Positions 34,636 through 43,886 of a DNA stretch of 64,000 nucleotides are shown in pieces; the stretch's first letter is position 1, and every line of letters begins with the position of its first letter. The translations under genes and the position numbers were made by a program. This DNA is from Deltaproteobacteria bacterium. GTDB taxonomy: Bacteria; Myxococcota; Myxococcia; SLRQ01. The notes beneath the pieces are model-generated. The model worked only from the letters and a program-made list of their open reading frames with translations. It had not been told where the DNA came from and made no database searches. The stretch is taken from the NCBI GenBank assembly GCA_029210625.1, contig JARGFU010000015.1, positions 14,940 to 78,939 on the forward strand, read 5' to 3'.

Positions 34636-35925
34636 CTAGGCCAGGGCGTACTCCGGGAAGGGACAGCCGCCGTTCTCGATGTGCGCCACCCACTCGTCGC
34701 GGAATTTCTCGACGTAGGGCGCGATCATCATCGCGGCCGCGTCACCCAGCGGACAGATGGTGTTGCCCATGATGTTGCTGGCGACCTCGAGGATCAGGTC
34801 CAGGTCGCGGGAGGTCGCCCCGCCGGACTCGACCCGGTGGACGATCTTGGTGAGCCAGCCGCAGCCCTCCCGGCAGGGGGTGCACTGCCCGCAGGACTCG
34901 TGATGGTAGAACTCCATCAGCCGCAGGGCGGTGCGCACCATGCAGGTCCCCTCCTCGAGGAGGGTCATGCCGCCGGTGCCGAACATGGCCTTGATGGCCT
35001 TGACCGAGTCGAAGTCGGCGTGGCCGTCGAGCTCCTCCGGGAGGAGGACGCCGGTGGAGGAGCCGCCGGGGATCAGGCCCTTGAGGGGCTTGTCCGAGCG
35101 CATGCCGCCCGCCGCCGCGATGACCTCGTTGTAGGTCGTCCCCATGGGCAGCTCGTAGATGCCCGGGTTCTTGGCGTGGCCGGAGACGTTGAAGAGGTGC
35201 GTCCCGCCGCAGCGCTCGTGGCCGAGCTTGGCGAAGGCCTCGCCGCCCATCTCGAGGATGGCCGGCACGCTGGCGATCGTCTGCACGTTGTTCACGCAGG
35301 TGGGGCAGCCGAAGAGCCCCTCCACCGCGGGGAAGGGGGGCTTGAGGCGGGGCATGCCCTTCTTGCCCTCGAGGGCCTCGATGAGCCCCGTCTCCTCGCC
35401 GCAGATGTAGGCGCCCGCGCCCCGGTGGACGTAGACGTCGACGGCGTAGCCGGTGCCCATGGCGTCCTTGCCCAGGATGCCGGCCTCGTAGGCCTCGTCG
35501 ATGGCGGCCACCAGCTTGCGGTGGGTGCCCACGTACTCGCCGCGGATGAAGATGTAGGCGACGTGGCCGCCGATGGCCTTCAGGGTGCACCCGATGCCCT
35601 CGATGAGCATGTGCGGGTCCCGCTCCATGATGTAGCGGTCCTTGAAGGTGCTCGGCTCGGACTCGTCGGCGTTCACCGTCAGGTAGACGGGCTTGCCGGT
35701 GTTCTGGGGCACGAAGGACCACTTCAGCCCCGTGGGGAAGCCCGCGCCGCCGGCGCCGCGCAGGTTCGACTTCTTCACCTCGTCGATGAGGAACTCGCGC
35801 GAGAGCTCGGTCAGGGCGCGCTTCATCTGCTGGTAGCGCGAGCCCTTCGGATAGCTCGAGAGCTTGTTCGAGTCGGGCTTGTCCCAGTTCACGGACAGGA
35901 TCTTCGGGTCACCTCCGAAATGCAT
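34636..35925 (-). CDS. nuoF: NADH-quinone oxidoreductase subunit F (NADH-binding flavoprotein)
   Basis: The 429-aa subunit has the FMN/NADH-binding glycine-rich segment LRGAGGAGFPTGLKW, NADESEPSTFKDR and, near the C-terminus, the tetranuclear iron-sulfur ligand motif SCGQCTPCREGC plus a distal Cys (TICPLGD). It oxidises NADH and passes electrons to the Fe-S chain. It starts two bases after nuoE stops, the usual nuoEF order. Confidence 0.96.
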   Translation of the reverse strand: MHFGGDPKILSVNWDKPDSNKLSSYPKGSRYQQMKRALTELSREFLIDEVKKSNLRGAGGAGFPTGLKWSFVPQNTGKPVYLTVNADESEPSTFKDRYIMERDPHMLIEGIGCTLKAIGGHVAYIFIRGEYVGTHRKLVAAIDEAYEAGILGKDAMGTGYAVDVYVHRGAGAYICGEETGLIEALEGKKGMPRLKPPFPAVEGLFGCPTCVNNVQTIASVPAILEMGGEAFAKLGHERCGGTHLFNVSGHAKNPGIYELPMGTTYNEVIAAAGGMRSDKPLKGLIPGGSSTGVLLPEELDGHADFDSVKAIKAMFGTGGMTLLEEGTCMVRTALRLMEFYHHESCGQCTPCREGCGWLTKIVHRVESGGATSRDLDLILEVASNIMGNTICPLGDAAAMMIAPYVEKFRDEWVAHIENGGCPFPEYALA

Positions 35926-35927
35926 CT

Positions 35928-36425
35928 TCAGTTCCCCTCGATCTCGGCGAAGAGCTTCTCGAGCTTCGCCCTGGTCAGTTCTTCACGGTACTCGCGGTTG
36001 TGCGCGAGCATCGGGGCGGTGCCGCAGGAGCCGAGGCACTCGACCACCTCGACGGTGACCTTGCCATCCTTGGAGGTGTGGCCCGGCTTCACGTCGTAGC
36101 GCTCGCAGATCCGCTTGAGGACCTCCTCGCCGCCGAGGACCTGGCAGGCCGGGTTGGTGCAGACCTCGATGAGGTGCTCGCCGGGCTTCTCCAGGTGGTA
36201 CATGGAGTAGAAGGTCGCGACCTCCCGCACCCGCACCGTGGCGATGCCCAGGGACTCGGCCACGATCGGCATCACCCAGGTGGGGATCCAACCCAGGATA
36301 TCGTCCTGGATGAGGTGGAGGGTCGGAAGGAGCGCGGCGCCCTTCTGATCTTCGGGATAGCGCTGCAGCAGCTTGGCGACGCCATCGTCGTACTGCTGGC
36401 GCTGCTCGGGCGTGAAGTCGGCCAT
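35928..36425 (-). CDS. nuoE: NADH-quinone oxidoreductase subunit E
   Basis: The 165-aa subunit has a helical N-terminal part (LPTLHLIQDDILGWIP) and a thioredoxin-like [2Fe-2S] domain with the four ligands in CTNPAC and CLGSC. It forms the NADH dehydrogenase module with NuoF. ATG 36425 was chosen because family homology starts with the following helix; upstream in-frame codons overlap the promoter. It is the first gene of this nuo operon. Confidence 0.95.
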   Translation of the reverse strand: MADFTPEQRQQYDDGVAKLLQRYPEDQKGAALLPTLHLIQDDILGWIPTWVMPIVAESLGIATVRVREVATFYSMYHLEKPGEHLIEVCTNPACQVLGGEEVLKRICERYDVKPGHTSKDGKVTVEVVECLGSCGTAPMLAHNREYREELTRAKLEKLFAEIEGN

Positions 36426-36489
36426 AGGTGCATACCCACGGGTGGAGAGAGGACTTTTCGAGCGATCTCGATACGGCCAGAGGGCGCGC

Positions 36490-36518
36490 ACGGTACTGCG
36501 GGGTCCGGGGGCTGTCAA
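36490..36518 (-). promoter_or_regulatory. Sigma70-type promoter of the nuo operon
   Basis: On the minus strand TTGACA (36518-36513) and TACCGT (36495-36490) are separated by 17 bases. The predicted start near 36483 leaves a leader of ~58 bases before nuoE. The -35 is perfect, the -10 matches only partly. Confidence 0.55.
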
Positions 36519-36587
36519 GGCACGGAACCGGCCTCAAGTGCCCGGAAACTGTGGGCTTTCGACGGTTGACGCTCGGCGTCTTCGCGT

Positions 36588-37142
36588 CTACTCGCGAGGG
36601 GCTCCCAGCGGGGCGTGGGTCGGCTCGAGCCGCCCCCCGGCCGCGGCCGCCTGGATCACGATCTGCGCGCAGGCCTCGGCGTCCGAGGCCGGGTCGTGGT
36701 GCTGCAGGGGGATCCGCAGGGCCTCGCAGACCAGGGGCAGCTTGGTCGGGAAGATGTCGAAGACCCTCCGGGCCAGGCGGACCGTGCAGAGGAAGGGCGC
36801 CTCCGGGGGCTCGAGGCCCACCCGCTCGAGGCTCGCGCCGAGCACCCCTCGATCGAAGCCGGCGTTGTGGGCGGCCACGAAGGCCACCCCCTCCAGGAGA
36901 GGAGCGAAGGTCGGCCAGAGCTCCCCGAAGCGGGGCGCGCTGGCGACGTCAGAGAGCTGGATCCCGTGGATGTCGGTGAACATCCAGCGCTCCCGGCGGG
37001 GCGGCTGGATCAGGCGCACCTCCCGCGCGACCACCGCTCCGCCCTCCACCCGGATCACCGCCAGGGCGCAGGCGCTGTCCCGCTCGGTGTGGGCGGTCTC
37101 GAAGTCGATGGCGGCGAAGGTCGGGGGCAGGCTCTCACTCAC
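36588..37142 (-). CDS. 3'-5' exonuclease (DnaQ/DEDD superfamily)
   Basis: The 184-aa protein has the three exonuclease motifs: ExoI FAAIDFETA (two metal-binding acids) near residue 10, ExoII AHNAGFDRGVL around residue 95, and ExoIII HHDPASDAEACA (His and final Asp) around residue 150, making it a DEDDh enzyme like the epsilon proofreading subunit or RNase T-like nucleases. It has no additional domains, so a role as a stand-alone DNA or RNA trimming enzyme is likely. Translation starts at GTG 37142. Confidence 0.9.
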   Translation of the reverse strand: MSESLPPTFAAIDFETAHTERDSACALAVIRVEGGAVVAREVRLIQPPRRERWMFTDIHGIQLSDVASAPRFGELWPTFAPLLEGVAFVAAHNAGFDRGVLGASLERVGLEPPEAPFLCTVRLARRVFDIFPTKLPLVCEALRIPLQHHDPASDAEACAQIVIQAAAAGGRLEPTHAPLGAPRE

Positions 37143-37178
37143 GTCGGCGAGAGCCTATACCCCCTCCCGGCCATCGCA

Positions 37179-38402
37179 TCACTCCCCGGTGCGCCGGAAG
37201 CTGACGAGCGCCAGGCCGGCCAGGAGCAGGAGCGCCAGGCCCGTGCTCACCGGACCCCGGCCGCCCGCCGACTGGCAGCCGACCTCGACGGGCTCGGCGG
37301 GGGCCGGCACCCAGAGCCCCGGCGGCAGGAGGGCCGTGGCCTCGAGCCCCCCCAGCCCCACCCGCGCCGCGCTCACCTCGGTGGGCTGGGCGCCGGCGTC
37401 CGGGATCAAGGCGACGAGATCCTGCCGCCCGGCGAAGGCGAGCCGGCCCTCCACCCGGTGAGCGAGGAGCTCGGGCGATCGCCACTCCACCGGCGGCTGG
37501 AGGATCGGCTCTCCCTCATAGGTGGTCGCCCCGGCCTTGAGCCCCACCCCGCCCAGGCGCGGCACCCAGTAGTGGCGCAGGGCGAGGCTGCCGAGCTCGC
37601 CGGGCTCGAGGATCTCGAGCTCGCGCTCCAGCCGGAGCCCCCCGGGGGTGGTGATCTGCAGCGGGTAGCGCCGCCCGGGGGTGGCCCTCCGGGCGTCGAC
37701 GAGCAGCTCGTGATCCACCAGGCGAACGTCGAGGCCCCCGGCGTCGATCGTGAGGAAGTCGTCGGCGTAGGCCAGCTCGGCCCCCGCGGCGTCGTGGACC
37801 GTCACCTCGAGGCGGGCCAGGGTGCCCGGGAGCAGCCGCAGCACGGAGCCCGCGGCCTCGTCGATCCAGGGCTCACCGAGCAGGTCCCCGGGGTGATCCT
37901 CCAGGGCCAGGAGACCCGCGTCTCCCAGGCGCAGCGCGGCAGCCTCGACCACCTGGAAGTGGGTCTGCTCCAGGATGCACTCCCGACCCTGCCAGCCCAC
38001 CGTGACCCGGCCGGACCGCTCGGTGTGCAGCACCACCCGGCCCGAGGCGAGGTAGGCCACCGAGGCCTGCTCGGGGGTCTCGAGGAGGGGCACCAGGGCC
38101 TCGGGCTCGGTCGTCAGGTACTCCCGCAGGCAGGTCTCCTCCTTCCGGAGCTGGCGCACCGGGATCCAGTAGTCCTCGGCCCCGGGTTCGGTGCGCTCTC
38201 CGGCGGCGAGGTCCAGGGTGCTGCCCCGGGCGATCGCCCCCTCGTGGCGGATCGTCCCGTGGCGGTCCTGGACCCGGGTGTGGAAGCGGTAGCGGTCCCG
38301 CGCCCCCTCGAGGGCCCCCTTCACCCGGCAACCGCCGAGGAGCAGGGGCAGCGCGACGAGCGCGAGGAGCAGAAGTCGTTGGGTCTGATGCGGTCGGTTC
38401 AT
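37179..38402 (-). CDS. Envelope protein with lipoprotein signal and MYXO-CTERM-like tail
   Basis: From ATG 38402 (GGAGGA just upstream) the 407-aa protein has an N-terminal lipobox (LVALPLLLGGC, Cys near 21). The body is rich in short beta strands with no family I recognise. Its last ~30 residues are GCQSAGG..., a hydrophobic helix (LALLLLAGLALVSF) and a terminal RRTGE: Cys, then helix, then Arg cluster, the arrangement of MYXO-CTERM sorting signals that are cleaved and help place proteins on the surface of myxobacteria. Having both a lipobox and this tail is unusual. Confidence 0.75.
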   Translation of the reverse strand: MNRPHQTQRLLLLALVALPLLLGGCRVKGALEGARDRYRFHTRVQDRHGTIRHEGAIARGSTLDLAAGERTEPGAEDYWIPVRQLRKEETCLREYLTTEPEALVPLLETPEQASVAYLASGRVVLHTERSGRVTVGWQGRECILEQTHFQVVEAAALRLGDAGLLALEDHPGDLLGEPWIDEAAGSVLRLLPGTLARLEVTVHDAAGAELAYADDFLTIDAGGLDVRLVDHELLVDARRATPGRRYPLQITTPGGLRLERELEILEPGELGSLALRHYWVPRLGGVGLKAGATTYEGEPILQPPVEWRSPELLAHRVEGRLAFAGRQDLVALIPDAGAQPTEVSAARVGLGGLEATALLPPGLWVPAPAEPVEVGCQSAGGRGPVSTGLALLLLAGLALVSFRRTGE

Positions 38403-38589
38403 GGTTCCTCCGGTGTCGTGGGTGTCGTCGCCGGAGGGCGAATGCACAGGTCAGACCAATTTTGCCTCCAGTATTTTCAGCACCTTGGGTAGGCGCCCAC
38501 CACCCGGAGCGCGAAGCGGACGACGCACTGCGCCACGATCGCCGCACCCCGGCCCGGTGCCTGGTACCGGTCAGGTCTCGGGGCAGCTG

Positions 38590-39696
38590 TCAGGGGGCGA
38601 GGGTGGCCGAGACCGTGGGGGCGGCCTCCCACAGCAGGCCCACCGAGAAGGCCTCGAAGGTGCTGGTGTCGCCGTCGGCGTCGATGTCCACCGGGATCAT
38701 CATGCTCAGGAGGCCGCAGGTGCCCTGCTGGGCGATGTTGCTGCTCGCGAAGGCGATGCAGGCGGTCTCGGTCGTGGGATCGCAGCCGCTGGTGTCGGAG
38801 GCGCAGTCGGAGGTCCAGCTCCCGGACGAGGGATCCTGCACGTAGATCGGCCCCGTCAGGCCGAGGCAGCTGCAGGCCGGCGACTGCACGAAGTCGTTGA
38901 TCGCCCCGTAGAAGTCGGTGAGCAGCACGTGGCCCGAGAGCTCCCCCTGGAGGTACTCACCGGCCGAGTCATCGGCCTGGAGGACGACCTCCCGCATGTG
39001 GAAGGGGAGGGTCGCACCGAAGAGGGGCAGGCCGATGGTGAAGCTCTCCCCGGTGGTGTCGAGGAAGCCGCTCGAGAGCACGCCGGAGAACCACTCGGCC
39101 GGCTCTCCGCTCCCCGGGAGGAAGGAGGCGCGATCGATGAGGAAGCTCCCCTGCCCCCCGGCGGCGGTGGCCCAGTCGACCCCGTCGAAGGCCGCGTCGA
39201 GCTTGGCGACGAGGCGATCCTCGGGGAGCGGGCCCGGGTCGATGGTGTCCAGGAGGATCACCACGTCACCGCTCTGGATCATCTCGTCCATCAGGGCCTG
39301 GAAGTCGATGCCGCCGAGGTTGATCATGCTGCGCGCCAGGGCCGCCCACGCGTTGTCGATGCCCTCGTTCGCCGAGGCGGCGCCCCAGTCGCGGCAGCAG
39401 CTCTCGCCGCCGTTGCCGTCCTCCGGCGGGAGGGTGAAGCTCGAGACGTAGCGCAGGTCGGCCGGGGTGTAGGCGTCCGCGCTGGCGGGCCAGGCGAAGG
39501 GCGTGGTGCCGCCGTCGGTGGTCCCGCCACCGTCGGTGGTCCCGCCACCGTCGGTCGTGCCCCCACCGTCGGTGGTGCCGCCGTCGGTGGTGCCGCCGTC
39601 GCTCGTCCCCCCACCGTCGCCGGAATCGGAGTCGTCGGTCGGGAAGCAACCGGCCAGCGTGAAGACGAGGAGCGAGACCAGCAGGTGGCGCAGCAT
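38590..39696 (-). CDS. Putative lipoprotein with T-D-G-G repeat linker
   Basis: From ATG 39696 (GGAGGA upstream) the 368-aa protein begins with signal peptide LLVSLLVFTLAGC and is followed by a flexible linker made of repeated TTDGG/TTDGGG units. The mature domain has several Cys (ESCCRDWG, ACSCLGL, SDTSGCDPTTETAC) and Asp-rich turns such as DIDADGDTS, suggesting a disulfide-stabilised secreted fold with possible Ca2+ binding. The family is unknown to me. A long reading frame extending upstream into the methyltransferase is a shadow. Confidence 0.75.
   Translation of the reverse strand: MLRHLLVSLLVFTLAGCFPTDDSDSGDGGGTSDGGTTDGGTTDGGGTTDGGGTTDGGGTTDGGTTPFAWPASADAYTPADLRYVSSFTLPPEDGNGGESCCRDWGAASANEGIDNAWAALARSMINLGGIDFQALMDEMIQSGDVVILLDTIDPGPLPEDRLVAKLDAAFDGVDWATAAGGQGSFLIDRASFLPGSGEPAEWFSGVLSSGFLDTTGESFTIGLPLFGATLPFHMREVVLQADDSAGEYLQGELSGHVLLTDFYGAINDFVQSPACSCLGLTGPIYVQDPSSGSWTSDCASDTSGCDPTTETACIAFASSNIAQQGTCGLLSMMIPVDIDADGDTSTFEAFSVGLLWEAAPTVSATLAP
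39503..39620. repeat. 15/18-bp in-frame repeats (TTDGG / TTDGGG linker)
   Basis: Units of GTGGTGCCGCCGTCG (15 bp) and GTGGTCCCGCCACCGTCG (18 bp) alternate with minor variation. On the minus strand they encode the linker just after the lipid-anchored Cys. All units are multiples of three, so length can vary without frame loss. Confidence 0.9.
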
Positions 39697-39794
39697 TCGA
39701 AGATCCTCCCCCCCGGAGGGGATCTCCGGAGCAACCCGATCATTGCGGGTCGAGCGGCGATCGGTCAAGACCACCTGCTCGAGCGCGGCCGGGG

Positions 39795-40694
39795 TCAGCC
39801 CACCTGGCGCAGGCCCACGGCCTCGTCGAGGCGGCGGGCGGTCAGCTCCAGGTACTCGCTCTCCCGCTCCAGGCCCAGGTAGCGGCGGCCGAGCGCGACC
39901 GCGGCGACGCCGGTGGTGCCGGAGCCGTTGAAGGGATCGAGGACCAGCGCCCCCTCCACGGTGCTGGCGCGGACGACCCGATCCAGGAGGGCCAGGGGCT
40001 TCTGGGTGGGGTGCCGGCCGTGGGCCTTCTCCGACTTCTTGGGGGTCGGGATGGTCCACAGATCGCGCATCTGCTTGCCGCCGTTCTCCTCCTTCATCTC
40101 CTGGTAGGAGAAGTGGTGGAGCAGGGGCTTGGTCCGCGCCGGAGCGGCCCAGATGATCAGCTCGCTGGAGTGGGTGAAGAAGCGGCAGGCGAGGTTGGGC
40201 GCGGCGTTGGGCTTGTACCAGGTGATGGTGTTGAGCAGGTGGTAGCCCAGGCTCTGCATGGCGAAGCCGATGTTGAAGATCACGTGCTGGGTGCCGCTCA
40301 CCATCAGGGTACCGGAGGGCTTGAGCACCCGCTGCACCTCGCGCAGCCAGGTGGTGTGGAACTCGTGATCGCTCTGCACCCCGTGGCTTACGTCCCACCG
40401 GCCCTTGTCGACGCTCACCCGCTTGCCCGCCTGGCAGGTGGTCCCGCCGTTGGAGAGGTTGTAGGGCGGGTCGGCGAAGCAGAGGTCGACGGTGCGCGAG
40501 GGCAGGGAGCGCAGGAGCTCCAGGCTGTCGCCCTGAAGAAGCCGCCATCCGGGACCTCCCGAATGCGTTGCCGGCGCGAGCGGAGAGCTGGATAGCGCCT
40601 TCTTCAGAGCGGCCTCGTCCTTGTGGGCGAGGCGGGCCAGACGAGCCGCCCTCAAGGTGGCGTCGTGCAGTGCGTCCTGATTGCGTGCCGTCAT
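39795..40694 (-). CDS. DNA N6-adenine methyltransferase, beta-type, DpnA/M2-like
   Basis: The 299-aa enzyme has the catalytic motif IV DPPY (FADPPYNLSNGG) about 70 residues in, ahead of the SAM motif I FNGSGTTG near residue 258, so it is a beta-class amino methyltransferase; HPTQKP precedes motif I as usual. The middle region (KPNAAPNLACRFFTHSSELIIWA) resembles the second methylase of DpnII/MboI systems (DpnA), which modifies adenine in GATC and also acts on single strands; the target here is inferred. No restriction endonuclease or first methylase is adjacent, so it appears solitary. It may have a regulatory or transformation-related role, or protect against a nuclease elsewhere. Confidence 0.88.
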   Translation of the reverse strand: MTARNQDALHDATLRAARLARLAHKDEAALKKALSSSPLAPATHSGGPGWRLLQGDSLELLRSLPSRTVDLCFADPPYNLSNGGTTCQAGKRVSVDKGRWDVSHGVQSDHEFHTTWLREVQRVLKPSGTLMVSGTQHVIFNIGFAMQSLGYHLLNTITWYKPNAAPNLACRFFTHSSELIIWAAPARTKPLLHHFSYQEMKEENGGKQMRDLWTIPTPKKSEKAHGRHPTQKPLALLDRVVRASTVEGALVLDPFNGSGTTGVAAVALGRRYLGLERESEYLELTARRLDEAVGLRQVG

Positions 40695-40746
40695 CTGCCA
40701 GCGAAGCTACCCGCTGCAGCGATCGGCGAAAGTTTCCGGCCGATCC

Positions 40747-40762
40747 GGTATCAGGTGATACC
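40747..40762. promoter_or_regulatory. Inverted repeat upstream of the NmrA-like gene
   Basis: GGTATCA-GG-TGATACC is a perfect 7-bp inverted repeat with a 2-base centre, 32 bases before ATG 40794. It lies in the divergent region between the methyltransferase and the SDR gene. A dimeric regulator site is a reasonable guess; no cognate regulator is adjacent. Confidence 0.5.
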
Positions 40763-40793
40763 AGGTGTAACAGGTCCCTCTCCGGGAGGTTCG

Positions 40794-41720
40794 ATGAGCA
40801 GGAAGATCGTGGTCACCGGCGCCTTCTCCAACATCGGCGCGGCCGTGGCGAAGGAGCTGCTCGCCCGCGGAGAGAGCGTGCACAGCCTCACCGGCCGCGA
40901 GCGGCCGGAGGGCTCGCCGATCACCCGCGCCGACCTGCGCTTCGACCGCGAGCACCTCGTGCGCGAGCTCGAGGGCGCCGACGCCCTGGTGAACACCTAC
41001 TGGATCCGCCTGCCCATGGAGGGCCAGACCTTCGAGGGCGCGGTGGAGAACGCCGGCGTGCTCTTCCAGGCCACCCGGGAGGCCGGCGTGGGGAGGGTCG
41101 TGCACGTGAGCGTCTCGAACGCCCCGAACGGCACCAACCTCGGCTACTACCGGGGCAAGGCGAAGATGGAGCGCCTGCTCGCCGAGACCGGCCTGCCCCA
41201 CACGATCCTGCGCCCCACCCTGGTCCTCTCCGAGCGGGACATCCTCACCTCGAACATCGTCTGGCTGCTGCGGAACCTGCCCGTCTTCTTCCTCCCGAAG
41301 GGGGGCGAGGCGCGCCTGCAGCCGATCCTCCTCCCGGAGTGCGGCCGCCTCATCGCCGACGCGGTGGACGAGCGGGAGAACCGGATCGGCGACCTCGCCG
41401 GCCCCGAGGTCTACACCTTCCGCGAGTACCTCGAGCTGCTCTGCGAGGCCTGCTCCCTGCGCCGCCTGCTCCTGCCCGCCCCCAACGGCCTCTCCCTCTT
41501 CGCGGTGAGCCTGCTGGGCTTCCTCCTCTCGGACGTGATCCTCTCCGAGGAGGAGCTGCTGGGGCTGCAGCAGGAGCTCCTCCTCTCCCAGGAGCCGCCG
41601 GCGGGGAAGGCTTCGGTGCGGGCCTGGTTGCTCCAGAAAGGCCCTTCCTTGGGCCGCCGCTACCTCAACGACCGGCGGCGCCACTTCGGGGACCTGCGGG
41701 TGCGGGCCCTCGGCGCCTGA
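40794..41720 (+). CDS. NmrA-like NAD(P)-binding SDR protein
   Basis: The 308-aa protein starts with the nucleotide-binding motif [16 protein letters not shown] and continues as an atypical SDR ([25 protein letters not shown]), as in NmrA/NDUFA9-like oxidoreductases, which often bind NAD(P) without turnover. The C-terminal part contains a hydrophobic segment ([18 protein letters not shown]). GGGAGG stands just upstream of ATG 40794; longer upstream frames have poor codon bias. Its substrate is unknown. Confidence 0.83.
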   Translation: MSRKIVVTGAFSNIGAAVAKELLARGESVHSLTGRERPEGSPITRADLRFDREHLVRELEGADALVNTYWIRLPMEGQTFEGAVENAGVLFQATREAGVGRVVHVSVSNAPNGTNLGYYRGKAKMERLLAETGLPHTILRPTLVLSERDILTSNIVWLLRNLPVFFLPKGGEARLQPILLPECGRLIADAVDERENRIGDLAGPEVYTFREYLELLCEACSLRRLLLPAPNGLSLFAVSLLGFLLSDVILSEEELLGLQQELLLSQEPPAGKASVRAWLLQKGPSLGRRYLNDRRRHFGDLRVRALGA

Positions 41721-41790
41721 CGACGAAGGTGGCCATCCCGCGCGATCCGTGGCATTTCCTCCCGGCCTTTTCGAGGGAGGACCCGGGGAA

Positions 41791-43494
41791 ATGAAGCTCG
41801 CTTCGACTCGACATCTGCGCTTCGCCGTGGGCGGAGCTCTGGCGCTCCTGCTGGCCCTGGGCAGCGCCGCCCTCGGGCAGGACGCGGCCCCCGCCGGGGC
41901 CGCCGCGCCCGCCGCCGAGGAGGCGACGCCGAAGGTGGGGAGCGCCACGCAGCCCATCCGGCGCGAGCCCCCCCTGCCCCAGCGCAACTTCTCCGAGTCC
42001 ATCGACGCCGTCTTCGAGCCCCTGGTCTCGGCCGTGGCCTCGGTCTTCTTCTGGGATCCCTTCGCCGCGATCGGCCTCATCGATCCGGTGATGAAGGACG
42101 AAGCCGGCAAGCCGATCCTCGATCCGGTCAGCGGTCAGCCCTACACCCGCTCGGTGCCCCTGGTGGTGGTCTGGCTGGTCTTCGGCGCGGTCTTCTTCAC
42201 GCTCTTCATGGGCTTCATCAACTTCCGGGGCTTCAAGCACGCCATCGACCTGGTGCGCGGGAAGTACGACAACCCCGCCGACAAGGGTGAGGTCTCCCAC
42301 TTCAAGGCCCTGGCCACGGCCCTCTCGGCGACGGTCGGCCTCGGCAACATCGCCGGCGTCGCCGTGGCGATCACCGCCGGTGGACCCGGCGCGACCTTCT
42401 GGATGATCGTCGCCGGCCTGCTCGGCATGTCGAGCAAGTTCACCGAGTGCACCCTCGGCGTGAAGTACCGGGAGATCGACGAGCAGGGCTCGGTCTCCGG
42501 CGGGGCGATGTACTACCTCTCCCGCGGCCTGGCGAAGTGGGGCGGCGCCTGGAAGCCCACCGGCAAGGGCCTGGCGATCCTCTTCGCCGTCCTCTGCGTC
42601 GGCGGCTCCTTCGGCGGCGGCAACATGTTCCAGGCCAACCAGGCCTTCAAGCAGGTGAGCACCCTCTTCCCGGGCATGAGCTCCTGGGGCGTGGCCTTCG
42701 GCATGGGCGTGGCGATCCTGGTGGGCCTGGTGATCATCGGCGGCATCCAGTCCATCGCCAAGGTCACCTCGGTGATCGTGCCCTTCATGTGCGGCATGTA
42801 CGTGGCGGTGGCCCTGGTGATCATCGGCATGAACCTCTCCCACGTCGGTGACGCCTTCGGCGCCATCTTCGCCGGCGCCTTCTCCGCCAAGGCCATGTAC
42901 GGCGGCTTCCTCGGCGTCATCGTCCAGGGCTTCAAGCGCGCGGCCTTCTCCAACGAGGCCGGCATCGGCTCGGCCTCGATCGCCCACTCGGCCGCCAAGA
43001 CCGACGAGCCGATCAGCGAGGGCATCGTGGCCCTCCTCGAGCCCTTCATCGACACCGTGGTGGTCTGCACCATGACCGCCCTGGTGATCATCTTCACCGA
43101 CTCCTACAAGGTGCCGGGCCTCGAGGGCACGGCGCTGACCTCCCACGCCTTCGGCACGGTCTTCACCTGGTTCCCCTACCTCCTGGCGCTGGCGGCCTTC
43201 CTCTTCGCCTTCTCCACGATGATCAGCTGGAGCTACTACGGGCTGAAGGCCTGGAACTTCCTCTTCGGCGGCAACCGCTACGCCGACCTCGCCTACAAGA
43301 TCCTCTTCCTGCTCTGCGTGGTGATCGGCTCGGCCTCCAGCCTCGGGGCGGTCCTCGACTTCTCCGACATGATGATCCTGGGCATGGCCTTCCCGAACAT
43401 CCTCGGCCTGCTCCTCCTCTCGAAGGAGGTGAGAGCCGACCTGCGGGACTACCTCCGGCGCCTCAAGAGCGGGGAGATCAAGAAGTTCGCATGA
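41791..43494 (+). CDS. Amino acid carrier protein (AgcS, alanine/glycine:cation symporter)
   Basis: The 567-aa membrane protein has a cleavable-looking N-terminal signal and Ala-rich stretch (unusual for the family), then ~10 helices with AgcS signatures: [39 protein letters not shown] and [17 protein letters not shown]. It would import alanine or glycine with Na+. ATG 41791 is preceded by a GGGGAA. It overlaps the SxtJ-like gene by four bases, so the transporter is co-transcribed with the carbamoyltransferase group. Confidence 0.92.
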   Translation: MKLASTRHLRFAVGGALALLLALGSAALGQDAAPAGAAAPAAEEATPKVGSATQPIRREPPLPQRNFSESIDAVFEPLVSAVASVFFWDPFAAIGLIDPVMKDEAGKPILDPVSGQPYTRSVPLVVVWLVFGAVFFTLFMGFINFRGFKHAIDLVRGKYDNPADKGEVSHFKALATALSATVGLGNIAGVAVAITAGGPGATFWMIVAGLLGMSSKFTECTLGVKYREIDEQGSVSGGAMYYLSRGLAKWGGAWKPTGKGLAILFAVLCVGGSFGGGNMFQANQAFKQVSTLFPGMSSWGVAFGMGVAILVGLVIIGGIQSIAKVTSVIVPFMCGMYVAVALVIIGMNLSHVGDAFGAIFAGAFSAKAMYGGFLGVIVQGFKRAAFSNEAGIGSASIAHSAAKTDEPISEGIVALLEPFIDTVVVCTMTALVIIFTDSYKVPGLEGTALTSHAFGTVFTWFPYLLALAAFLFAFSTMISWSYYGLKAWNFLFGGNRYADLAYKILFLLCVVIGSASSLGAVLDFSDMMILGMAFPNILGLLLLSKEVRADLRDYLRRLKSGEIKKFA

Positions 43495-43886
43495 GCGAGA
43501 CGCGGCGAGCCCTGCGCTCCTTCGGGCTGATCCTGGGAGGTCTCCTCCTGGCGATCGCCTGCTGGAAGGGCTGGCCGCCGCTCGAGGGCTGGCCGGCGGG
43601 CCTCGCCATCGCCGGCGGGGTCTTCCTCGCGCTCGCCCTCGTCTGGCCGCGCGCCCTGGGTCCGATCTACGGCCCCTGGATGAAGCTCGGCCACGTCCTG
43701 GGCCGGATCAACGCCTACATCCTCCTCACCCTGCTCTTCTTCCTGGTCTTCGCTCCGCTGGGGCTGCTGATGCGCCTCTTCGGCTGGGACCCCCTGCAGC
43801 GGCGCCTCGAGCGCGACGCGCCGAGCTACTGGGTGAAGCGCGCCCCGCCCGGAGATCCGGCCGAGGAGCTGGAGCGCCTCTACTGA
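43491..43886 (+). CDS. SxtJ-family small membrane protein
   Basis: The 131-aa protein has three predicted membrane helices ([53 protein letters not shown]) and a charged C-terminus ([18 protein letters not shown]). The pattern and position directly ahead of a NodU/TobZ-type carbamoyltransferase match SxtJ, a protein of unknown function first named in saxitoxin clusters and found widely beside carbamoyltransferases. It ends one base into the next start (TGATG). Confidence 0.82.
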   Translation: MSETRRALRSFGLILGGLLLAIACWKGWPPLEGWPAGLAIAGGVFLALALVWPRALGPIYGPWMKLGHVLGRINAYILLTLLFFLVFAPLGLLMRLFGWDPLQRRLERDAPSYWVKRAPPGDPAEELERLY

